Below are positions 9,202 through 19,347 of a DNA stretch of 64,000 nucleotides, one piece after another. The position numbers were made by a program, and so were the translations under genes. The notes beneath the pieces are model-generated. The model worked only from the letters and a program-made list of their open reading frames with translations. It made no database searches and was not told the DNA's origin. Position 1 is the stretch's first letter, and every line of letters begins with the position of its first letter. The DNA comes from Rickettsia typhi (GTDB taxonomy: Bacteria > Pseudomonadota > Alphaproteobacteria > Rickettsiales > Rickettsiaceae): assembly GCA_945875975.1 (NCBI GenBank), contig CAMCMD010000005.1, forward strand, positions 1 through 64,000, written 5' to 3'.

Positions 9202-10048
9202 GTATATACTATTTATACTCATAACTAGAGCCTTAAGAATCTTATCAGTAGATAATTCTGCCTCTTTATGCAGCTTTATCGCTAGAAAAATTGGGCCCTA
9301 TCTTCGAGTGACTCAAACTGCTCGTAAAAATCTAAAGAAAGTATATGGTGATGATATAGATATCGAAAGCACTATAAATGATCTTTGGGATAACTACGGC
9401 AGATACATTGGCGAGTTTCCTTTTATTAATGGTTTAGATTCAGCGGAACTTGATAAAAGAGTCAAAGTTATAGGGCTTGAAAAGGTTGAAGCCTTTCAAA
9501 AAATGAATCAACCTTTTATGCTATTTTTAGGACATCAGGCTAACTGGGACTTTGTTATTCGAAAAATAAATGATATTTACCCCAAATTTGGGATCGCTTA
9601 CAGAGCAGCTAATAACCCTTATGTAGACGAAAGAATTCTTAAAGAGCGTGCAAATGATACGTCAATTACTATGATTGCCAAAGGACCATCTGGCGCAAAA
9701 TCTATTATTCGGGCTATAAAATCTGGGGCCTCTATTGCGATGTTAGTTGATCAGAAAATGAACAATGGGATTGAAGTACCATTTTTTGGATTTCCAGCAA
9801 TGACAGCTGTAGCTCTTGCACGGCTAAGTCTGCAATATAAATACCCAATTGTTCCACTACAAATAGTCCGCATTGGTAAGAGTAGCAATTTCGAACTAAT
9901 ACTTCACGACCCTCTAGAGCCATCGATAACTAGAGACAATGAAAAAGATTGTTATAATATCATGCTAGAGGTAAATAAGACTCTTGAACAATGGATTCGG
10001 GAAAAACCAGAACAGTGGTTTTGGTTTCATAATAGATGGAAAAATTAG
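9176..10048 (+). CDS. lpxL: Lipid A late acyltransferase (LpxL/HtrB family)
   Basis: 290 residues. LpxL-family enzymes add the secondary acyl chain to Kdo2-lipid IVA from acyl-ACP. The HX4D catalytic motif is seen as LGHQANWDF (about residues 117-125), with RAANNPYVDE and the Arg/Gly/Ser patch MLVDQKMNNGIEVPFFG downstream, and the terminal EQWFWFHNRWKN typical of the family. A hydrophobic N-terminal helix anchors it in the inner membrane. It is the last gene of the lipid A operon, overlapping lpxK. Which secondary chain it adds (LpxL or LpxM position) cannot be told. Confidence 0.9.
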   Translation: MKKLKHIVEYILFILITRALRILSVDNSASLCSFIARKIGPYLRVTQTARKNLKKVYGDDIDIESTINDLWDNYGRYIGEFPFINGLDSAELDKRVKVIGLEKVEAFQKMNQPFMLFLGHQANWDFVIRKINDIYPKFGIAYRAANNPYVDERILKERANDTSITMIAKGPSGAKSIIRAIKSGASIAMLVDQKMNNGIEVPFFGFPAMTAVALARLSLQYKYPIVPLQIVRIGKSSNFELILHDPLEPSITRDNEKDCYNIMLEVNKTLEQWIREKPEQWFWFHNRWKN

Positions 10049-10188
10049 AATACGAACTTAGCGTTAATTTTTGTTGAGTTCTGAGTCTTATAGTACTACA
10101 ATCCGCAGAGCTGGTTAAATTTTTTAGTTACTGGCTATCTAAGTCAGAGAAGTAATAATCAAAGCACCAAATTAAATGGAGAGCATAA

Positions 10189-10908
10189 ATGCCTGAGGTA
10201 TTTTTTAACGGCCCGGCGGGTCGAATAGAAGGAAAATTTGCGGAGTCTCCAAACCCAAGAGCTCCGATAGCTCTCGTATTGCATCCTCATCCAAAATTTG
10301 GTGGCACTATGAATAATAAGGTTGTTTATAATGTATATAAAACATTATTTGAACATGATTTTACAGTTCTTAGAATAAATTTTAGAGGAGTTGGAAGATC
10401 TTTAGGTGAGTATGACGATGGTATAGGAGAAATGACCGACGCAGCAACTGCTCTCGACTGGTTACAAATAAATTATCCTATGAGTAAGCTTAACTTAATT
10501 GCCGGCTTTTCTTTTGGAGCATGGATTGCAATGCAGCTTATTATGCGTAGACCAGAAATAACTAATTTTCTTGCAATTTCACCACCTGTCAATAAATATG
10601 ACTTCTCGTTTCTTTCTCCGTGCCCTATTCCAGGGTTAATTCTTCAAGGAGACAAAGACAGCGTTGTTTCAGAAGAGTCTGTGGGTGATCTTGCAAGCCG
10701 CCTTTCAAAACAAAAAAATATTGATGTTAATTACAGAGTAATAGCAGGTGCAGATCACTTTTTCCGAGATAAGATAGACTTGCTGAACGAGGAAATAAGA
10801 GATTATCTAAAACTCACATTCTCACATCAATTAATAAAACCAACTGTAAAAAGTGCTTCAACCAATGAATTACTTCAATCGCCACCAAAAAAGGTTTTCT
10901 TGGATTAA
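10189..10908 (+). CDS. Alpha/beta hydrolase of the COG2945 type
   Basis: 239 residues, ATG preceded by GGAGAG. It has a complete serine-hydrolase outline: oxyanion region LVLHPHPKFGGTMNNK, the RINFRGVGRS loop, nucleophile elbow GFSFGAWIA (about residues 105-113), an Asp in LQGDKDSVV and the His in GADHFFRDK. These match small cytosolic alpha/beta hydrolases of COG2945, whose substrates are mostly unknown. The last 30 residues are a polar tail. It has its own 140-base leader and is convergent with valS. Confidence 0.8.
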   Translation: MPEVFFNGPAGRIEGKFAESPNPRAPIALVLHPHPKFGGTMNNKVVYNVYKTLFEHDFTVLRINFRGVGRSLGEYDDGIGEMTDAATALDWLQINYPMSKLNLIAGFSFGAWIAMQLIMRRPEITNFLAISPPVNKYDFSFLSPCPIPGLILQGDKDSVVSEESVGDLASRLSKQKNIDVNYRVIAGADHFFRDKIDLLNEEIRDYLKLTFSHQLIKPTVKSASTNELLQSPPKKVFLD

Positions 10909-10954
10909 GCTAACATGGATTTGAGTTGGCCCAAAAAGGACGATTGTAGTTCCC

Positions 10955-11035
10955 AATTAAGCACGATGATCATTGATAGGAACCTTTACGCACTGTAGCA
11001 AGAAGGAGTTGCTGGCCATGATGATATGCTTAATT
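10955..11035. repeat. Imperfect long inverted repeat between convergent genes
   Basis: AATTAAGCA (10955-10963) is matched by TGCTTAATT (11027-11035), and the pairing extends inward with mismatches (CGATGATCAT against ATGATGATA). An inner AACCTT/AAGGAGTT pairing is also possible. It lies between the converging hydrolase and valS genes and may work as a two-way transcript end, though neither side has a clear T-run. Confidence 0.4.
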
Positions 11036-11091
11036 CAGCCTAATTTTTACAAAAAATATTCACTTCTCCTACAAAACTCAAGTTAATTACG

Positions 11092-13605
11092 TTAACTATA
11101 TAATACATTGATCTCTATTGCTTCAGTTTTAAGCCCTTGATCATTGCTACTAAGCTCTGAAACAAACCTTATTTCTTGACTTGAAGTTACATTTTTTAAA
11201 TCTGCAATCAAAGTATCAGATAAACTTTTTTTACCTATTATCTCAATATAGTTTATTGGCGCTTTAATAGATAAATTATCTTTTGCCTTCACTTTTCTTA
11301 CCATCTCAAGGACGTCAATTAATTGTTCTGCAGACTTATCAACTCCACTAAAAACTAAGTCTAATACAGGCCAACCGTGCCGTCTATGAATAGAGTCGTC
11401 AGTGGTGTATAGTAATTGATAAAGTTCTTCTGTAATATGCGGTAAGAACGGGGCAAACAATTTGAGAATTATTTTCAATCCATGATAAAGCGTTAACCTA
11501 GCGCTCAAAGCTCCGGCTGCATCTTTATTTTCTTCATCATAAGCTCTAGTTTTTGTAATCTCTAGATAGTTGTCACAAAATAAAAACCAGAAAAACTGCT
11601 CCGTCTGATCCATAGCTCCAGCATATTCATATTTTTCAAACTCTTTCGTTGAGCTTGCGACAAGCGTTGACAACCTGGTTATAAAATATTTATCAAAATC
11701 GTAACATATTTTATCTTTTAATTGTGGTAGTTCTATATTTTTATATTCGCTTGGAATTTTATCAAAATGTTGGGAAACAAACTTTGCTGCATTCCACAAT
11801 TTATTTACCAAACGCTTACCATTATTCATAACATCGATAGAATAAGCTGTATCAGCTCCAAGTTTTGAACTAGCAGACCAATATCTTATAACGTCTGCGC
11901 CAAATTGTTCAAGCAAAGTATCTGGAACCAGAACATTACCTTTAGATTTAGACATTTTGCTTCGATCTTCAGCTAAACACCAACCACTAATCATTATATT
12001 TTTCCAAGGCAAGGTGTTTTCATGCAGATAACTTTTGAGCAAGGTGTAATATGCCCATGTTCTTAAAATTTCATGCGCTTGAGGGCGCAAATCTGCAGGA
12101 AATAATGCTTTATGACGCTCCTGGTCAACCATAAAACCTTGTGCAATACCATGAGAACTTAACTGAGGAGAAACAGAGCTAGTTGACCATGTATCCATCA
12201 CATCTTTATCAGCTTCTACCTCCTCTCTTGCATAACCACTTGGTAAATCATGGGAAGGGTCTACTGGTAATTGCTCTGGTTTTGCTAAAAGTATTTTTCC
12301 TTCTTCTCCTCTCCTTTTGGAATACCACACAGGAAATGGCACACCAAAATATCTTTGCCTTGAGATACACCAATCAAGCGACACTCCTTGAATCCAGCTA
12401 TCAAGCTTAATTTTTATTGAATGTGGATACCAATTTAATTCATTTGATTTTTTTGCCAACTCCTCTTTGTGATTAATCGCTTTAATAAACCATTGAGGAC
12501 TTGTTAGTATTTCCAAAGGAGCACCAGATCTCTCTGCACATTTAACCGTTTGAATCCTTTCTGTTTGATTAAGAAGTAAACTTTCGCTCTTCAAAAGTTC
12601 AATAATTTTTTCTCTTGCCTGAACGATCTTCATACCAACAATTTCCATTGCAAATTTCTCTGCTTTTTCTTTGTTTGTACAGCTATCATCAAACTCTATG
12701 CCAGATATAGTCCCCCACTTACTAAAAATTAGTTTAGTTGGTAACTTATGTTTTCTCCACCATAAAATATCAGTTTGATCACCAAAAGTGCAACACATGA
12801 CAAGACCAGTACCTTTTTCTGGATCAACTATATCATCAGCTAGTAGAGGCACTTTAACACTAAATAGTGGGGATATTGCAAATGTTCCAGCTAGTTTATT
12901 ATATCTTGTGTCCTCAGGGTGAAACAACACAGCCACGCATGCGGGAAGTAATTCTGGTCTAGTTGTAGCAACAATTATTGGTGCGCCACCTTCGGTTGTA
13001 AATTGAATATCATTCATGAAGGTTGTTTTTTCATGATCTTCTATATCTGCCTGAGCTAGAGCAGTCTGATCAACTGGATCCCAAAGCATTGGCTGTGAAT
13101 CACGATATATCTGGTCCTTATGTATTAAATCCAGAAAAGACATTTGTGATATTTTGCAAGAAACGGGGCTAATAGTCCTATATTCAATATTCCAATCTAC
13201 CGATAATGCGATTCGATTAAATAAATCATGAAACTTTGCCTCTTCAACTTCCACGACATCTTGACAAATGGCAACGAATTCTTCCCGATTCATGCTACTT
13301 GCTTTAACTTTTCGTTTCGCTTCAACTAGTCTCTCTGTTGGTAATCCATTATCGTCGAAACCCATGGGATAAAATATGTTCATTCCCTTCATGCGCTGAT
13401 AGCGAACTATAAAATCAGTATGAGTGTAGCTATAAACATGCCCTATGTGCAATTGTCCTGAAACAGTTGGTGGCGGCGTATCTACGACATAAGTCTTATC
13501 ACGTGTTTCGTTTTTATCCCACAGATATACACCATGCTTTTGCCAAAACTCTTGCCATTTTTTTTCACTATTATTAAAATTGTACTTGCTAGGGAATTCT
13601 ACCAT
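11092..13605 (-). CDS. valS: Valyl-tRNA synthetase, archaeal-type
   Basis: 837 residues; attaches valine to tRNA-Val. Class I signatures: HIGH motif as [15 protein letters not shown] (about 49-63) and KMSKS motif as [16 protein letters not shown] (about 545). The editing (CP1) domain contains [20 protein letters not shown]. Wording such as [16 protein letters not shown] and the moderate length match the archaeal-genre ValRS long reported for Rickettsia, as opposed to the longer bacterial form with a C-terminal coiled-coil. A matching tRNA-Val(UAC) gene lies at 52.6 kb. Divergent from ubiA with a 60-base gap. Confidence 0.95.
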   Translation of the reverse strand: MVEFPSKYNFNNSEKKWQEFWQKHGVYLWDKNETRDKTYVVDTPPPTVSGQLHIGHVYSYTHTDFIVRYQRMKGMNIFYPMGFDDNGLPTERLVEAKRKVKASSMNREEFVAICQDVVEVEEAKFHDLFNRIALSVDWNIEYRTISPVSCKISQMSFLDLIHKDQIYRDSQPMLWDPVDQTALAQADIEDHEKTTFMNDIQFTTEGGAPIIVATTRPELLPACVAVLFHPEDTRYNKLAGTFAISPLFSVKVPLLADDIVDPEKGTGLVMCCTFGDQTDILWWRKHKLPTKLIFSKWGTISGIEFDDSCTNKEKAEKFAMEIVGMKIVQAREKIIELLKSESLLLNQTERIQTVKCAERSGAPLEILTSPQWFIKAINHKEELAKKSNELNWYPHSIKIKLDSWIQGVSLDWCISRQRYFGVPFPVWYSKRRGEEGKILLAKPEQLPVDPSHDLPSGYAREEVEADKDVMDTWSTSSVSPQLSSHGIAQGFMVDQERHKALFPADLRPQAHEILRTWAYYTLLKSYLHENTLPWKNIMISGWCLAEDRSKMSKSKGNVLVPDTLLEQFGADVIRYWSASSKLGADTAYSIDVMNNGKRLVNKLWNAAKFVSQHFDKIPSEYKNIELPQLKDKICYDFDKYFITRLSTLVASSTKEFEKYEYAGAMDQTEQFFWFLFCDNYLEITKTRAYDEENKDAAGALSARLTLYHGLKIILKLFAPFLPHITEELYQLLYTTDDSIHRRHGWPVLDLVFSGVDKSAEQLIDVLEMVRKVKAKDNLSIKAPINYIEIIGKKSLSDTLIADLKNVTSSQEIRFVSELSSNDQGLKTEAIEINVLYS

Positions 13606-13665
13606 TGGTATTACTTGGGATAATTTTATTATAGAAGCGAGAATAATATTACAACTAGAACCAAA

Positions 13666-14532
13666 ATGCCAAACATATTTTTGTCTGCATGTAAGCTGGC
13701 AAGGCTCAATGTTCCAGCTAGTTACTTATTGCCTTTTTTTATAGCGTCGTTTGGTGGCATTCTTGGTAGCACCATTTTTACGGATCTAAAAATACTTCCA
13801 TTATTTTTTGCTGGAAGCCTTACTGCAAGAGGTGCTGGATGCATTATCAATGATATCTTTGATAGAAATTTTGACAACAAAGTTGAAAGAACCAAAAATC
13901 GACCTCTAGCTAATGGATCAATTAGTATAAAATTTGCCCTTATTCAATTGATTATATTTTTAGTCATTAGTTTTTTAATACTCATCACACTTCCTAAAGT
14001 AGCAATTTACACTTCTTTAATCGCTGCAGTTATGACATCACTTTATCCTCTAATGAAGAGAATAACCTACTTACCTCAAGTTTTTCTTGGTTTAACCTAT
14101 AGTACAGCTTCATTAATTGGTTATGCAAGCATTACTAATAATATATCCATAAATGCTATTATCCTATATTTAGCTATAGGATTTTGGACGATAGGATTTG
14201 ATGTGATCTATGGCTTTATGGATATTAAAGACGATAAAAAAATTAACGTCAAATCAATGTCAATTTGGCTAGAAAATAAAAATTATAAAATATGGATTAT
14301 GACATTTTATACTATATTCATAATATTATTTTTTCTTTCCTATTATCTAACTACCATTGTTTTATCTAACCTGTTTTATCTAGGAATATTTTTGAGTCTA
14401 AGTTTACTTTCATGGCAAGTAAAAACTTTAGATATTCATGATCCTAAAAATTGTCAAACACGTTTCAGATCTAATATCTATGTTGGAGCCGCACTTTTCA
14501 TAGGAGTACTTCATACAAAGATGTATTTTTAG
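13666..14532 (+). CDS. ubiA: 4-hydroxybenzoate polyprenyltransferase
   Basis: 288 residues, a membrane prenyltransferase with about eight hydrophobic helices. The first Asp-rich motif is [19 protein letters not shown] (about 63-81) and the second region is [17 protein letters not shown] (about 178-194), both diagnostic of UbiA. It joins a polyprenyl chain to 4-hydroxybenzoate in ubiquinone synthesis, feeding the respiratory chain that includes the cytochrome oxidase encoded near 48 kb. Length is normal. It is a stand-alone plus-strand gene, divergent from valS. Confidence 0.9.
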   Translation: MPNIFLSACKLARLNVPASYLLPFFIASFGGILGSTIFTDLKILPLFFAGSLTARGAGCIINDIFDRNFDNKVERTKNRPLANGSISIKFALIQLIIFLVISFLILITLPKVAIYTSLIAAVMTSLYPLMKRITYLPQVFLGLTYSTASLIGYASITNNISINAIILYLAIGFWTIGFDVIYGFMDIKDDKKINVKSMSIWLENKNYKIWIMTFYTIFIILFFLSYYLTTIVLSNLFYLGIFLSLSLLSWQVKTLDIHDPKNCQTRFRSNIYVGAALFIGVLHTKMYF

Positions 14533-14541
14533 GTTTATTAC

Positions 14542-14571
14542 TTGAAAAACTATAAAAACCGCTTATATTAT
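14542..14571 (+). promoter_or_regulatory. Sigma70-type promoter for the BAX-inhibitor-like gene
   Basis: TTGAAA (14542-14547) and TATTAT (14566-14571) separated by 18 bases, 39 bases before the ATG at 14610. It overlaps the region just after ubiA. Predicted by eye only. Confidence 0.5.
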
Positions 14572-14609
14572 TACATGTAGATAATGAATTTACTTAACGA
14601 GGTAACTAT

Positions 14610-15344
14610 ATGATTGATTATACTAAATCGTTTGCTGAAAAAAATACTAAAGGCTTTGATGAAGGTCTTAGAAGCTATATGCTTAAAATATACAACTATA
14701 TGTCTCTTGCTCTGCTACTTACAGGAGTTTTCGCTTTTGGTACTCTAAATTTTCCACCGTTAATGAATCTGATGTATAATATCGGACCGAATGGTGAGTT
14801 TATGGGTTCGTCTATGCTGGGGATGATCATCACCTTTGCTCCGCTTGGTATTGCCATTTTCTTCTTTATGGGGATAGGAAGTATGTCTGTTAATAAAGCT
14901 CAGACTTTATTTTGGGTTTATGCCGCTGTAATGGGAATGTCACTTTCTTCACTGGGACTAATATATACTGGACAATCTCTTGCACGTACGTTCTTTATCT
15001 GCTCTGCAGTGTTTGGTTCAATGAGCCTTTATGGATATACTACTAAAAAAGATTTAACATCCATGGGATCATTTTTGATGATGGGTTTAATCGGCTTAAT
15101 TGTAGTATCTTTGGTTAATATTTTCCTACAAAGCCCTGCGATTAGCTTTGCAACTTCTTTCATTGGAGTAGCAATTTTTATGGGGCTAACGGCTTGGGAT
15201 ACACAAAAACTAAAATCGATGTATTACCAATCTGGTGGTGGCGAGATGGGTGAAAAAACTGCTATTATGGGAGCTTTCACATTGTATCTCGATTTTATCA
15301 ACTTGTTTTTATATATGCTAAGATTCTTTGGCGATAGAAAATAG
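14610..15344 (+). CDS. BAX inhibitor-1 / YccA-family membrane protein
   Basis: 244 residues with seven hydrophobic helices and short loops, the layout of the BI-1/YccA/YbhL family (UPF0005). The C-terminal helix pair contains the acidic GLTAWDTQKLKSMYY and the last helix FTLYLDFINLFLYMLRFFG, both typical. Bacterial members are proposed pH-sensitive calcium leak channels or FtsH modulators, but the role in this organism is unknown. The ATG follows GAGG by about 8 bases, a promoter lies at 14542-14571, and a strong terminator follows, so it is probably monocistronic. Confidence 0.88.
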   Translation: MIDYTKSFAEKNTKGFDEGLRSYMLKIYNYMSLALLLTGVFAFGTLNFPPLMNLMYNIGPNGEFMGSSMLGMIITFAPLGIAIFFFMGIGSMSVNKAQTLFWVYAAVMGMSLSSLGLIYTGQSLARTFFICSAVFGSMSLYGYTTKKDLTSMGSFLMMGLIGLIVVSLVNIFLQSPAISFATSFIGVAIFMGLTAWDTQKLKSMYYQSGGGEMGEKTAIMGAFTLYLDFINLFLYMLRFFGDRK

Positions 15345-15375
15345 AGTGTCTAATAGCAATGAATAGTAAAAAAAA

Positions 15376-15404
15376 GAGCCAATGCAAGCACTGGCTCTTT
15401 TTTT
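15376..15404 (+). terminator. Rho-independent terminator after the BAX-inhibitor-like gene
   Basis: Stem GAGCCA (15376-15381)/TGGCTC (15392-15397), 10-base loop, seven T after the stem and an A-run before it, so it could work in both directions. Confidence 0.85.
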
Positions 15405-15455
15405 ATATCTACAGCTTGATATTATGAAAGTTGAATAAATTTAACTAAGTAGAAA

Positions 15456-16196
15456 ATGAGTAACCCCACAGCAGCTATAATTATTATTGGCAACGAAATA
15501 CTTTCAGGTAGAACTCTTGATATAAATACACAGGAAATAGCACTAAGACTTGGCGAGATTGGGGTTTCCCTGGTAGAAACAAGAACCATTGCAGATGATC
15601 GCACAATGATCATAGATACTGTCCGAGAACTAAGCAGCAAATATGATTACATCTTCACAACAGGCGGAATTGGCCCAACTCATGATGATATAACTGCCGA
15701 AGCAATGGCTACTGCTTTTAATGTGAGCTATGTCAGAAGCGATGAAATATATAATATTCTAAAAAATTACTATGACAAAATGGGAGAGAAATTAAACTCG
15801 GCTCGAGAAAAAATGGCTTATATACCAGAATCATCAAAGCTTCTACACAACGATGCTACGATGGTACCAGGATTTGTCATTAGTAACGTATTTGTTATGG
15901 CTGGTATTCCTAATATTATGAAATCGATGCTCAAATCAGCTATTCCCATGCTACAAAGGGGCACCGTTATTCAGTCAAAAACTTTAGAAATTATGCTAGG
16001 TGAAAGCAAGATCGCAATTAGCTTCGAAGAACTACAAAACAAATATAAAGAAGTAGAGATGGGAAGCTACCCGTTTACAAGAAATGGTAAGCATGGAACT
16101 GCCCTGGTACTTAGATCTTCAAATTATAACTCTCTAGATAAAGCTTTTGCAGAACTAGAAATTGTTATCAATGGCCTTAAGAACTTGAACACATAG
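15456..16196 (+). CDS. CinA-like molybdopterin-binding-fold protein
   Basis: 246 residues. The first 165 form a MoCF/CinA N-terminal domain: AIIIIGNEILSGRTLDINT, the loop TTGGIGPTHDDITAEAMA (about 66-83) and GFVISNVFVMAGIPNIMK. In full-length CinA this domain is joined to a C-terminal nicotinamide-nucleotide amidase domain (PncC); here that domain is absent and the tail is a short alpha/beta extension. Known full-length CinA proteins act in pyridine nucleotide salvage (ADP-ribose pyrophosphatase and deamidase). Activity of the single-domain form cannot be judged. Length is usual for rickettsial homologues annotated as CinA-like. Confidence 0.8.
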   Translation: MSNPTAAIIIIGNEILSGRTLDINTQEIALRLGEIGVSLVETRTIADDRTMIIDTVRELSSKYDYIFTTGGIGPTHDDITAEAMATAFNVSYVRSDEIYNILKNYYDKMGEKLNSAREKMAYIPESSKLLHNDATMVPGFVISNVFVMAGIPNIMKSMLKSAIPMLQRGTVIQSKTLEIMLGESKIAISFEELQNKYKEVEMGSYPFTRNGKHGTALVLRSSNYNSLDKAFAELEIVINGLKNLNT

Positions 16197-16281
16197 TCAA
16201 GACCAACCAAAGCGTAGGATAAGAAAATTTTAAAGGAAGGAAAATATTGCAAGAGCTTTCCTCCGAGAATATGCAGAAAGT

Positions 16282-17004
16282 CTATTGATCACCGTGAGCT
16301 AGCATATCCATTTCGATATCCACTAGATCTTCTGGCGTAGTTGCATGATACCACCTTGTGCTATCTTTTGCAGCAATACCTCTTACCTTATCACTGTTTA
16401 AATAATATTCTCGAAGCGAGAACACTTTGAGCGGGTGCTTTGCTATTTTCTGTGGTTTTAGAATTTGTAAACCCGCATACATGTAATCATAGTTTCCCTC
16501 TTTATCTTGTCTTAAGAGTTTTCCATCAGCTAGCAAGTCAAAATCGCCATGACCCGAATACCCAACAGCTCTATTATATTTTTGCATGAGCAGTAAGAAA
16601 TCCATTTCTTCGGGATTCCATTGGTTAGTCATATCAGTAAAAATATTATAGTCTGACTTTAGTACTATATCGGTATTTAAAGCAAAAATAGGATTTTTGC
16701 CCAGTTGCTCTTGGGCATTTTTAATAGCTCCACCAGTTTCAAGCAACTCTTGCTCATATATTATTATTATTTCAGGAAACGATGGATTCAGCTTTTGAAA
16801 ATTCTCAATTGATTTACTAATTTGATCATGTAAATAGTGGGTGTTAATTACGACTCGTTTGAATGGATAAGCTCTACACAAGGCAAGTGCATGGTGCAAC
16901 ATGGGACGACCTAAAATAGGAATTAACGTTTTGGGGCTATTTTCAGTTAAGTGTCGCATTCTATTGCCAAACCCAGCTGCAAATAACATTATAGTATCAA
17001 TCAT
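16282..17004 (-). CDS. murU: Sugar-1-phosphate nucleotidyltransferase (MurU-like)
   Basis: 240 residues, a short NTP-transferase fold protein. The signature MLFAAGFGNRMRHLTENSPKTLIPILGRPML (residues 6-36) contains the GxGxR nucleotide loop and the P-K catalytic pair. The metal-binding Asp is in FALNTDIV (around 135). Placed directly after an AmgK-like kinase gene, it matches the AmgK-MurU pair, in which MurU makes UDP-MurNAc from MurNAc-1-phosphate, a peptidoglycan recycling route that bypasses de novo UDP-MurNAc synthesis. A mannose-1-phosphate or glucose-1-phosphate specificity is the alternative; context favours MurU. Confidence 0.75.
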   Translation of the reverse strand: MIDTIMLFAAGFGNRMRHLTENSPKTLIPILGRPMLHHALALCRAYPFKRVVINTHYLHDQISKSIENFQKLNPSFPEIIIIYEQELLETGGAIKNAQEQLGKNPIFALNTDIVLKSDYNIFTDMTNQWNPEEMDFLLLMQKYNRAVGYSGHGDFDLLADGKLLRQDKEGNYDYMYAGLQILKPQKIAKHPLKVFSLREYYLNSDKVRGIAAKDSTRWYHATTPEDLVDIEMDMLAHGDQ

Positions 17005-17011
17005 TCCTAAC

Positions 17012-17995
17012 CTATTTTAAATTCTTTAGCCATTTTCTTATCTGATCTAAATCTGGATGAGACAAGTCATATTCCAAATATTTTTGTACTCTCGGAATAT
17101 ATTTTAGGTAACTATCATCGTGATCTCTTACCAATTTTCTAGCAAATACTCCAAGAATCCTACAATTTCTTTGCGCTCCTAATATATGATAATTACGCCG
17201 TACTCCTTCCCTATCAAGTTTCTTTTTCTTAACAAAATAGTCTATAAACTCAAGTGCCTCTTGCCTTGAAACATCAAAGCGCGCGTCTTCTAGCACCGAT
17301 ACTAAGTCATATACTGGAGAACCACAAAGAGCGTCCTGAAAGTCAAGCAGACCTATCTTTCTAAAGGAATCACGTTCCTCAAGATACATCATATTCTCTA
17401 AATGATAATCTCTTAAGACCACACAATTTGGCATTGTATCTTGCTTTGCCAACGTATTTTGCCAAAGTTCGATAAATTCATCAAATTCGGGCGTTTCTAA
17501 CTTTCTTTTGTATGCATAGGGAATATACCAATCAGCAAAAAGCTCTACCTCTTTGCAAAGTAGCTCATTATCAAAATCTCTAAGGCCAGGTAAGCACTCG
17601 TGATCCTGAAGAGAACATAACAAATCAACTATTAGGTAATAAACCTCTCTTCTCTCTTTAACATTCTCTACCGTCTTTTCCAAACGATTTTTTATACTAA
17701 TAGTCCCAAAATCTTCTATAATCAAGAAGCCTTGGACAGTATCTTGTTCTATGATCCGAGGAGCTGAAAAGTCATTTTCCAAGAGAAATTGGGCTACATT
17801 AATAAAAGACTGAATATTTGCATAACTTGGCGGGCAATCCATCACTACATAACTTTTAGAATCAGCCCACACTCTGTAGTAGGCGCGCATACCAGCATCG
17901 CCCGGCATAGGCTCAGCGGTATATTGTGTTGGAGAAAAATAACTACTAATAAATAGCTTTAGTTTCTCTTCTCTCTCAGAAATATATGAAGCCAT
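17012..17995 (-). CDS. amgK: AmgK-like anomeric amino-sugar kinase (phosphotransferase fold)
   Basis: 327 residues with the aminoglycoside phosphotransferase/choline kinase fold. The N lobe holds GDAGMRAYYRVW and SYVVMDCPP, the hinge GFLIIEDFGTISI, and the catalytic loop VVLRDYHLENMMYL (about 193-206, HxxN form) with metal-binding KIGLLDFQDALCGSPVYDL. AmgK phosphorylates MurNAc or GlcNAc at the anomeric carbon. The stop is 7 bases before the MurU-like start, consistent with a two-enzyme recycling unit. AmgK genes in alphaproteobacteria often follow tsaE; that gene is not here. Confidence 0.75.
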   Translation of the reverse strand: MASYISEREEKLKLFISSYFSPTQYTAEPMPGDAGMRAYYRVWADSKSYVVMDCPPSYANIQSFINVAQFLLENDFSAPRIIEQDTVQGFLIIEDFGTISIKNRLEKTVENVKERREVYYLIVDLLCSLQDHECLPGLRDFDNELLCKEVELFADWYIPYAYKRKLETPEFDEFIELWQNTLAKQDTMPNCVVLRDYHLENMMYLEERDSFRKIGLLDFQDALCGSPVYDLVSVLEDARFDVSRQEALEFIDYFVKKKKLDREGVRRNYHILGAQRNCRILGVFARKLVRDHDDSYLKYIPRVQKYLEYDLSHPDLDQIRKWLKNLK

Positions 17996-18010
17996 ACTAA
18001 CAATATCTGT

Positions 18011-19285
18011 TTATACAGCTAAACGTTTCTTAGGCAGTTTAGCTGAAACTTTGGCCACTTTTCTGGGCTTAATAACTGCAGCAACGTTATTTTCTACTGT
18101 CTCTTTGCTAAAAATAATTATTTTATTTTTCAGCTCAGAAAAATTGTACATATCCTCCAACAATAATTCTTCAATTATTGAACGAAGTCCTCTTGCCCCA
18201 GTATTTCTTTTTAACGCCTTAGCGGCAACCGCTTCCAGGGCATCTTGAGTAAACTCAAGATCCGCATTGTTCAGAGAAAAAAGCTTCTTATATTGCTTTA
18301 CAATGGCATTCTTAGGTTCAGTAAGAATCTTAATCAACGCCTCTTTACCCAGCTCCTTCAAAGTAGCCACAACTGGTAAGCGTCCAATAAACTCAGGAAT
18401 CATACCAAATTTGATTATATCTTCAATTTGCAACTCTTTTAGCACATCGGTGTGGCGCATATCTTCTTTCGACTTAACATTAGCAGCGAATCCAATTGAA
18501 CTCTTGTCGCTTCGTGCTGCGATAATACCTTCAATTCCCATGAATGCACCACCGCATATAAATAGTATATTTGAAGTATCGATTTGAATAAAATCTTGTT
18601 GCGGATGTTTTCTTCCACCCTGGGGTGGGACATAGGCAACTGTACCTTCCATAATTTTTAGCAAAGCTTGCTGCACTCCTTCCCCTGAAACATCACGTGT
18701 AATTGAAACATTCTCAGACTTTTTGGCTATTTTATCAATTTCATCAATATAAATTATACCCTTTTGCGCCTTCTCTACGTTAAAGTCTGCTGCTTGTAAC
18801 AATCTTAGTAAAATATTCTCAACATCTTCGCCCACATATCCAGCTTCAGTCAAAGTGGTTGCATCTGCCATAGTAAAAGGAACATCAAGAATCTTAGCCA
18901 ATGTTTGAGCAAGCAAAGTCTTACCAGAACCAGTAGAGCCAATAAGCATAATATTTGACTTGTTGAGCTCCACTTCATCTTTAGAATTGATCAAGCTTTC
19001 AAGGCGCTTGTAATGATTATAAACAGCTACTGAAAGAACTTTCTTTGCTTTATCTTGTCCGATTACATGCTCATCAAGAATTTTATATATTTCTTTGGGA
19101 GTTGGTACTGAAGAAATGATACTGTCAATGGTTTCATTTACTTCTTCTTGAATGATATCCTGACAAATTTCAATACACTCATCGCAAATAAAAACCGTAG
19201 GACCAGCAATCAGCTTTTTTACCTCAAATTGGTTTTTACCACAAAACGAACAATGTAGTGACTTCTTCTTAAATTCTTCCGCCAT
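18011..19285 (-). CDS. clpX: ClpX ATPase, ATP-binding unfoldase of ClpXP
   Basis: 424 residues, full length. Zinc-binding domain C12-x2-C15...C34-x2-C37, Walker A GSTGSGKT (116-123), Walker [12 protein letters not shown], the pore loop GYVGEDVE, the RKHPQQDF region and the IGF loop GRLPVV neighbourhood. ClpX recognises substrates such as SsrA-tagged proteins and feeds them to ClpP. It follows clpP on the same strand with a 62-base gap, the usual clpP-clpX order. The C terminus has a lysine-rich tail. Confidence 0.97.
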   Translation of the reverse strand: MAEEFKKKSLHCSFCGKNQFEVKKLIAGPTVFICDECIEICQDIIQEEVNETIDSIISSVPTPKEIYKILDEHVIGQDKAKKVLSVAVYNHYKRLESLINSKDEVELNKSNIMLIGSTGSGKTLLAQTLAKILDVPFTMADATTLTEAGYVGEDVENILLRLLQAADFNVEKAQKGIIYIDEIDKIAKKSENVSITRDVSGEGVQQALLKIMEGTVAYVPPQGGRKHPQQDFIQIDTSNILFICGGAFMGIEGIIAARSDKSSIGFAANVKSKEDMRHTDVLKELQIEDIIKFGMIPEFIGRLPVVATLKELGKEALIKILTEPKNAIVKQYKKLFSLNNADLEFTQDALEAVAAKALKRNTGARGLRSIIEELLLEDMYNFSELKNKIIIFSKETVENNVAAVIKPRKVAKVSAKLPKKRLAV

Positions 19286-19347
19286 AGCATCCTAAAATTT
19301 TTACTTATATTTATCTTTTTATCACCTCTTTTTAAAAAAGTAAATTA

